Shown here piece after piece: positions 59,022 to 64,000 of a stretch of DNA of 64,000 bases; positions within the stretch are counted from its first letter, which is position 1, and every line of letters begins with the position of its first letter. The position numbers and the translations under genes are program-made. The stretch is from Cohnella sp. SGD-V74 (GTDB lineage: Bacteria > Bacillota > Bacilli > Paenibacillales > Paenibacillaceae). Below the pieces are notes generated by a model. The model did no database searches. It was not told where the DNA came from and worked only from the letters and a program-made list of their open reading frames with translations. The DNA lies in the NCBI RefSeq assembly GCF_003001675.1, contig NZ_PVYW01000028.1:60868-124867 (forward strand), read 5' to 3'.

Positions 59022-60922
59022 GCGAATCGCGCGGTAAGACGCCGGGGAGAGGCCCGGGAGGTCCCGGCATGGGGCCTGGTATGGGCGGCGGCATGGGAGG
59101 CATGGGCATGCCCGTGCAGAAGGCGAAAAATTTCAAAGGCACATTGCGCAGGCTGATGGGATACTTGCGCCCGCAGCGGGCGAAGCTGATCGCCGTGCTG
59201 ATTACGGCGATTCTGAGCACCGCGTTCGCGATCTACAGTCCGAAGGTGCTCGGAGAGGCGACGACCAAGCTGTTCGCAGGCATGATGGGTAAGATCCAGG
59301 GCGATCCGAACGCGACGTTCGACTTGCCGGGCATCTGGCAGATCGTTTTGTTCCTGGCGGCGCTGTACCTGATTAGCTCCGTGTTCAGCTATATTCAGCA
59401 ATTTCTGATGGCCGGCGTGGCGCAGAAGACGGTATACGGCCTGCGCAACGAAGTGAATGACAAGCTGGGCAAGCTGCCATTGAAATATTTCGACGGACGG
59501 ACGCACGGGGAAATTCTGAGCCGGGCGGTGAACGACGTCGACAATATCAGCAATACGCTGCAGCAGAGCTTGACTCAACTGATCACATCGTTGATCACCA
59601 TTATCGGCGTCATTATTATGATGCTGACGATCAGCCCTTGGCTGACTTTGATTTTGCTGTTGACGCTCCCGCTGTCCATGATCGTCATTCGCGGGGCGGC
59701 GAGCCGGTCGCAGAAGTATTTTAAGACGCAGCAGATGGAACTGGGCCAATTAAACGGACATGTGGAGGAGATGTATTCCGGCCACAAGATCGTCAAGGCG
59801 TACGGACAAGAGGAAAATTCGGTCGCCAAGTTCGACGGGATCAACGAGCGCCTGTACGAGTCGGGCTGGAAGGCGCAGTTCGTGTCGGGGAATATTATGC
59901 CGCTCATGAACATGGTCAGCAACGTCGGTTACGTGTTCATCAGCGTCGTCGGTGGAATCATGGTGGCGAAGGGCTCGATTACGATCGGGAACATTCAGGC
60001 GTTCATCCAATATGCCCGCCAATTCTCGATGCCGCTCGTGCAGACGGCCAACATCGCGAATGTGATCCAATCGACGATCGCTTCGGCAGAGCGCGTGTTC
60101 GAGCTGCTGGACGAGGCAGAGGAAATACCGGAAGCGTCGGCGGATCGGGCGGTCTCCTTGGCTTCGCCGCGCGGTGACGTGGCCATGCATGGCGTAAACT
60201 TCGGGTACAAGGAAGACGCGATGCTGATCGAGAACATGGACATCGACGTTCGCAGCGGCCAGACGGTCGCGATCGTCGGTCCGACGGGGGCCGGGAAGAC
60301 GACGCTCGTCAACCTGCTCATGCGCTTCTACGAAGTGAACGGAGGCAGCATCACGATCGACGGAGCGGACATTACCCGGATGAAGCGCGGTCATCTGCGC
60401 AGCATGTTCGGCATGGTGCTGCAGGATACGTGGCTGTTCAACGGAACGATCCGCGACAACATCGCGTACGGCCGCATCGGGGCGACCGAGGGGGAGATCG
60501 TCGAAGCGGCCAGGGCCGCGCATGCGGACCATTTTATCCGCACGCTGCCGGAGGGGTACGACACGGTGCTCAACGAGGAAGCGTCCAACCTGTCGCAAGG
60601 GCAGAAGCAGTTGCTGACGATCGCGCGGGCCATTCTCGCCGATCCGGCCATCCTGATTCTCGACGAGGCAACGAGCAGCGTCGACACGCGGACGGAGGTC
60701 CATATCCAGAAGGCGATGCACGAGCTAATGAAAGGCAGAACGAGCTTTGTCATCGCGCACCGTCTGTCCACCATACGGGATGCCGACCTTATTCTCGTTA
60801 TGAACCACGGCAGCATTATCGAGAAGGGCACGCACGCCGAGCTGCTGGCCCAGGGCGGCTTCTACGCCGACCTGTACTACAGCCAGTTTACCGGCGGCAG
60901 CGCCAAGGCCAGCGTGGGGTGA
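59018..60922 (+). CDS. Heterodimeric ABC exporter subunit with canonical catalytic residues
   Basis: 634 aa, partner of the preceding subunit. The first 35 residues are rich in Gly, Met and Pro (GPGGPGMGPGMGGGMGGMGM). The membrane domain covers about 45-350. The ATPase part has Walker A GPTGAGKTT, signature NLSQGQKQLLTIARAI, Walker B ILILDEATSSVD with the catalytic Glu, and switch His in FVIAHRLSTI. The signature Ser-Gln-Gly variant complements the degenerate site of the partner. A multidrug or peptide exporter is likely. Confidence 0.92.
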   Translation: MSESRGKTPGRGPGGPGMGPGMGGGMGGMGMPVQKAKNFKGTLRRLMGYLRPQRAKLIAVLITAILSTAFAIYSPKVLGEATTKLFAGMMGKIQGDPNATFDLPGIWQIVLFLAALYLISSVFSYIQQFLMAGVAQKTVYGLRNEVNDKLGKLPLKYFDGRTHGEILSRAVNDVDNISNTLQQSLTQLITSLITIIGVIIMMLTISPWLTLILLLTLPLSMIVIRGAASRSQKYFKTQQMELGQLNGHVEEMYSGHKIVKAYGQEENSVAKFDGINERLYESGWKAQFVSGNIMPLMNMVSNVGYVFISVVGGIMVAKGSITIGNIQAFIQYARQFSMPLVQTANIANVIQSTIASAERVFELLDEAEEIPEASADRAVSLASPRGDVAMHGVNFGYKEDAMLIENMDIDVRSGQTVAIVGPTGAGKTTLVNLLMRFYEVNGGSITIDGADITRMKRGHLRSMFGMVLQDTWLFNGTIRDNIAYGRIGATEGEIVEAARAAHADHFIRTLPEGYDTVLNEEASNLSQGQKQLLTIARAILADPAILILDEATSSVDTRTEVHIQKAMHELMKGRTSFVIAHRLSTIRDADLILVMNHGSIIEKGTHAELLAQGGFYADLYYSQFTGGSAKASVG

Positions 60923-60978
60923 CTCGGATACGCGGCGGACTGGGGACACAGCGAATAACGTTTGCCTTTTCGCGGCCT

Positions 60979-61250
60979 TTTGCCGATATCCCTTCGGGTC
61001 AGGAATGAGGGGAGGAGCCGCCTAAGTGTGGCTCCTTTTCTCGATATCCCCCTGGGTCAGGAGTACGGAAGAAGTCGTCGAGTTGCGGCTCCTTTTCTCG
61101 ATGTCCCTTCGGGTCAGGAATGCGGAAGGAGGAGTCGCCTAGTTGTGGCTCCTTTTCTCGATATCCCTTCGGGTCAGGAAAGCGGGGGGAGCTGCCCAGT
61201 TTTGGCTCCTTTTCTCGCTATCCCCTCCAGTCAGGAGCACGGGAGGAGTT
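60979..61250. repeat. Repeat family B, about five units of 57-60 bp
   Basis: The core TATCCCTTCGGGTCAGGA recurs with CGATATC or its variant at 60984, 61042, 61099, 61159 and 61216, giving spacings of 58, 57, 60 and 57 bp. Between cores lies GGCTCCTTTTCTCG with variable flanks. The 60923-61365 gap holds this array and the leader of the nitroreductase gene only. The same core is found at 30443-30590. Confidence 0.85.
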
Positions 61251-61365
61251 GGCGCGTGAAAGTTTCGATTATCTATCTCTCGTATTTCTCGTCTGCCGGC
61301 AAGTATGTTATGATTTTGGAAGATTGTCGGGTATTTGCTATTCGAGGGGAGAAGTGAGAGGCGAT

Positions 61366-61941
61366 ATGGCAAGTTTTGAAGAAGTGGTGCGCAGCAGGCG
61401 CAGTATTGGCAAAGTAAAAGGTGATCCCGTACCCCGGGAGCTGGTGGAGAAGCTGATCGAGGCGGCTGTATGGGCGCCTAATCATCATAGGACGGAGCCT
61501 TGGCGGTTCATCGTGATGACCGGTGAAGGCAGGAAGACGCTCGGCGAAGCTTATGCGGATATCGCGTCCGCAGGGTGGAGCGATCTGACGGAGGAAGAGC
61601 GCGCGAAGCGCCATGAAGCGGAAGTGGCGAAAGCGCTTCGTGCTCCAGTCGTTATTGCCGTCGTATGCTCGCCTTCCGATGACCCAAGAGTCATCCCGCA
61701 GGAGGAGTTGGCCGCGGCGCACGCAGCTGTGCAGAACCTGCTGCTAGCTGCTCACGACAACGGGCTAGGCGCGGTATGGCGTACGGGCGCTCCGACGTAT
61801 CATCCTAAGATGAAGGCGGCGTTTAAGCTTGATGAGCGAGAAGAACTCGTCGGCTTCGTATACCTTGGCTATCCAGACATGCCCCAGCCGGCTGCAACAC
61901 GAATTTCCGGCGCGGAGAAGACGACTTGGCTGGAAGGCTAA
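61366..61941 (+). CDS. Nitroreductase-family oxidoreductase (YdjA-like)
   Basis: FMN-dependent oxidoreductase of 191 aa. SRRSIGKVKGDPVPRELVEKLIEAAVWAPNHHRTEPWRFIV contains, in parts, the FMN-binding RRS motif and the WAPNHHRTEPWRF segment. AAVQNLLLAAHDNGLGAVWRTG completes the FMN site. The ATG at 61366 or a GTG at 61354 may start it. The longer frame from 61120 runs through repeat family B and is not used. Confidence 0.87.
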   Translation: MASFEEVVRSRRSIGKVKGDPVPRELVEKLIEAAVWAPNHHRTEPWRFIVMTGEGRKTLGEAYADIASAGWSDLTEEERAKRHEAEVAKALRAPVVIAVVCSPSDDPRVIPQEELAAAHAAVQNLLLAAHDNGLGAVWRTGAPTYHPKMKAAFKLDEREELVGFVYLGYPDMPQPAATRISGAEKTTWLEG

Positions 61942-61992
61942 ACGGGCGATTGAGATAAAATAATCATAAATTTTCTTGTTAGCAAAATGATG

Positions 61993-62052
61993 ATCCCCTT
62001 CGATGGATCGCTGCGAAGAAAGTGTGCAGCAATCCGTCGAAGGGGATTTTTC
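61993..62052 (+). terminator. Intrinsic terminator after the nitroreductase gene
   Basis: ATCCCCTTCGATGGAT pairs with ATCCGTCGAAGGGGAT around an inner GCTGC/GCAGC stem, followed by five T residues. Confidence 0.8.
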
Positions 62053-62109
62053 GTAGCCATAAAACAGGAAATTTCGATGGAGTTCGAAGTGGGCTTTTAA
62101 AGGTCGTAG

Positions 62110-62889
62110 ACTCTCAATAAGGAGAGAAGTAGATTTATCTGTCCAAGAGCGTCGCTGTGCAATTGCTTTGTCGCCGGGACTAAGGTTATGACAGACGCAG
62201 GTGAGAAGAATATCGAAGACATTGAAGTCGGAGATATGGTTCTTGCCAAGGATGAGAATAACCCTGACGGTGAATTGGCTTATAAGGAAGTAACGGCACT
62301 TTATACGAATTATCGTAATGATATAATAAAACTATACATTGGTGATCTGCTCATTGAGACAACAGATAACCATCCGTTTTGGGTAGAAGGCAAAGGATGG
62401 GTCTTCGCAGATGAGCTTAAGGTGGGGGATAAACTCCAAAAGGCTGATGGAAGTAATCTGACGATTGATAGAGTAGAGTTTGTCTTGCTAGACGAGCCGG
62501 CGATGGTTTATAACTTTACGGTTGCGGACTTCCATACGTATTATGTGACGGATTTGGGTATTTGAGTGCATAATACTAACTGTAATTTTGTAATGCAAGT
62601 TGATATATCAAAAACGAAAGGCTGGACTAAAAACTACGGTTCTATGGATAACTTTATGAAAAACAACGGTTATACTGTAGGACAAGTAAAACCGACATTT
62701 GATATGAACAAAAGTATTGTTTACGACAAAAATGGAAAAGCAATTGGCGAGATACACTATAATCAACCACAGTATGTAGGTAATAATACGAGTAATGCTC
62801 AGACTGGTTATTACTATCCGACTCATTTTCAAAAGTATGAACTTGGTACAACCAAGTTAATGAACGAACATATCTATTTCCAACCATAG
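62110..62889 (+). pseudogene. Remnant of an RHS/WapA-type polymorphic toxin: Hint domain and C-terminal tip split by TGA
   Basis: The reading frame has no start and enters a Hint domain at CFVAGTKVMT (Cys near 62164), continuing with IEDIEVGDMVLAKDE, DNHPFWVEGKGWVFADELKVGD and NFTVADFHTYYVTDLGI. It then hits TGA at 62563-62565. The same frame goes on with VHNTNCNFVMQ. Homologous toxins read GIWVHN or GVWVHN at this junction, so TGA appears to replace a Trp codon. The tip (62566-62889, about 107 residues) has GEIHYNQPQYVG, YYYPTHFQKYELG and NEHIYF. It has no toxin class I can name. The upstream RHS body is missing. Base composition is much more AT-rich than the rest of the window. Confidence 0.75.
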
Positions 62890-62905
62890 GAGTGTATATG
62901 GATCA

Positions 62906-63391
62906 ATGAATTATGAAGCAATATATTATCTAAAAGGTATTAACAGACTGAGCAGTATTGAAATTTCACAATTGTTGTCCCTGTTTCCAAGAGAAAATGA
63001 TATGATATTATTTGCTGCAATTGAAGAAAATCTTAAGTATGAATCGGAAGAGACTAGAGGTTACTTGCAATCACTCCAGTACTATGTCGGGGATAAATGG
63101 ATATTCCCACACTCAAAGCCTGCCTTTTTAGAATCTAAGAAGATACTATGGTATAGAACCATAGCTACTGAATCTATTCAAAGGGCATTAGGTTTGGATA
63201 ATTTCTTTAGAAGTATTGTATTAAAGGCTGGCGATTCAGTTGAGAATTCGAAGTACGTGTTTTATGTTATTGAAACAGTTGATTCACAAGTGTTATGTAT
63301 TGCTGTGAAATCAAAGGAAGATTTTCACACTCATATTTTGCCTGAAATCGTCAAGTTCAATCCAGCAATCCGAATATTAAATCAACTATAA
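62906..63391 (+). CDS. Probable immunity protein for the polymorphic toxin tip
   Basis: 161 aa, soluble, with no recognised domain. It starts 14 bp after the toxin tip stop (AGGAG overlaps that stop) and ends before a terminator. Genes placed directly after a toxin tip are nearly always its cognate immunity gene, and the AT-rich composition matches. The reading frame is intact, unlike the toxin. The family is unknown. Confidence 0.6.
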   Translation: MNYEAIYYLKGINRLSSIEISQLLSLFPRENDMILFAAIEENLKYESEETRGYLQSLQYYVGDKWIFPHSKPAFLESKKILWYRTIATESIQRALGLDNFFRSIVLKAGDSVENSKYVFYVIETVDSQVLCIAVKSKEDFHTHILPEIVKFNPAIRILNQL

Positions 63392-63409
63392 TTGCGAAAA
63401 ACTATTTCA

Positions 63410-63443
63410 GACCTTGAGGGGAATCTTCAAGGTCTTTTCTTTT
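63410..63443 (+). terminator. Terminator after the immunity gene (first copy)
   Basis: GACCTTGA and TCAAGGTC form the stem, followed by TTTTCTTTT. A partly changed copy lies about 82 bp downstream. Confidence 0.75.
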
Positions 63444-63491
63444 ACTTTACCCAGTGCGGAATGAATCGGATAGAAATGAAAATAAACTTAT

Positions 63492-63528
63492 GACCTTGGG
63501 GCGGCAATCCTCAAAGTCTTTCTTTTTA
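63492..63528 (+). terminator. Second, duplicated terminator
   Basis: GACCTTGGGG and CCTCAAAGTC with TTTCTTTTT repeat the first terminator, and the following ACCCAGTGC(G/C)GAAT is also duplicated. The duplication suggests that a further small gene was lost or that the end was copied during tip exchange. The 63529-63782 stretch shows nothing recognisable. Confidence 0.6.
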
Positions 63529-63782
63529 TCCCCACCCAGTGCCGAATTAGTCGGGTGGTACGTCAGGAAAGAACTTAACCTTACCTCCGTATGATAATTC
63601 TCCGAAACAACTGTACACACATATAAAATACTTGAGAATATAACCTTGTTGTCTCAATCTGCATCCTCGACATAGTCTTGAAATCATCAGATACAACGCA
63701 TTTGGATTCTAAAACCTTACCTGCGCTTTCTCATGGTTTCTCCATAGATAATGAATGTGCAAGAAATCACACTGCTGAACAG

Positions 63783-63919
63783 CTATATGATTTATGGGGT
63801 AACCGACTGTGGCGGAGGAGACAGTCGAAAATCCATTCCGCTACAGCGGTGAATATTGGGATGAGACGACGAGCCTTCAATCTCTTCGCGCGAGGTGGTA
63901 TGATCGTAAGCGTCAAATA
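63783..63919 (+). pseudogene. RHS-repeat core fragment with a frameshift
   Basis: LYDLWGN (63783-63803) is the usual YDxWGN of RHS proteins. The frame then shifts, and from about 63815 it reads EETVENPFRYSGEYWDETT followed by SLQSLRARWYD, the RHS-associated core. The similarity ends near 63904, where the core would continue with a GRF motif. A short degraded piece of an RHS or WapA gene, probably related to the toxin remnant upstream. Confidence 0.7.
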
Positions 63920-64000
63920 GCCCCCACCTTGAGATCAGTGGGAGCTGGCGTAGGCTAAGTATTAAGACTGATGCATTCGGCACGTGTTCGGCAACGATTG

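Noticed and set aside
61120..61365. Long N-terminal extension of the nitroreductase
   Set aside because: The extension is read through repeat family B. The conserved domain starts right after 61366.
63678..63920. 80-codon frame as a gene
   Set aside because: Its first half contains YDLWGN and the second half is out of frame with the recognisable RHS core, so it is a broken fragment.

Overview
The window looks like chromosome from a GC-rich, endospore-forming member of the Paenibacillaceae (Paenibacillus or Cohnella type). It carries a GerA-type germinant receptor operon, a CcpN and PPDK-regulator pair, YesMN-type two-component systems, LplB/YtcP-type sugar importers without their own ATPase, and many polysaccharide-degrading enzymes. 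Strong AGGAGG ribosome sites, frequent GTG/TTG starts and ATGA overlaps fit Firmicutes. No rRNA, tRNA, CRISPR array or intact prophage was seen.

Layout. 77-6153: an SRAP protein with an altered active site, WrbA, gerA/gerB/gerC-type genes and thymidine kinase. 6257-7501: a PAS histidine kinase on the minus strand. 7597-17708: a saccharide locus with two permeases, a binding lipoprotein, a YesN/YesM pair, a short-chain dehydrogenase, a heparinase II/III-type lyase and a KdgF-type cupin. This suggests import and breakdown of unsaturated uronides. 18476-28034: an ArsR-type regulator with a large uncharacterised C-terminal domain, a second importer under a CcpA-like site, a membrane acyltransferase-like protein, a GH43 lipoprotein and a GH2 enzyme. 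28207-38037: an esterase, a second two-component system, membrane proteins, a Rex-box-preceded FNT channel and lactate dehydrogenase pair, a GDSL esterase, a YneQ-like protein and an AEC transporter. 38302-44864: a hexuronate operon with two Gfo/Idh oxidoreductases, a TIM-barrel isomerase, an AraC regulator, UxuB-like SDR, UxuA and KDPG aldolase. 45117-57150: M29 aminopeptidase, AraC regulator, GH4 uronidase-like enzyme, CcpN, PPDK regulator, LytTR protein, GH51 arabinofuranosidase with a divergent second copy of the ArsR-type regulator, RluA, AlkD and others. 57276-61941: a heterodimeric ABC exporter and a nitroreductase. 62110-64000: AT-rich debris of an RHS/Hint polymorphic toxin with a probable immunity gene.

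The enzymes form a coherent plant or algal polysaccharide programme. Extracellular or cytosolic cleavage (GH43, GH2, GH51, GH4, lyase, esterases) feeds ABC uptake, then KdgF, UxuB and UxuA lead to KDG, and KdgA splits KDPG. A KDG kinase and the ABC ATPase (MsmX type) are absent here and must lie elsewhere.

The least explained material is non-coding. Two arrays share a 51-bp repeat family. Two arrays share a 57-60-bp family, one of which forms the end of a kinase gene. A 165-bp inverted-repeat element sits inside a terminator, and two ~220-bp hairpin elements lie in opposite orientation. With the ArsR-like two-domain regulators and the toxin remnant, these are the best leads.
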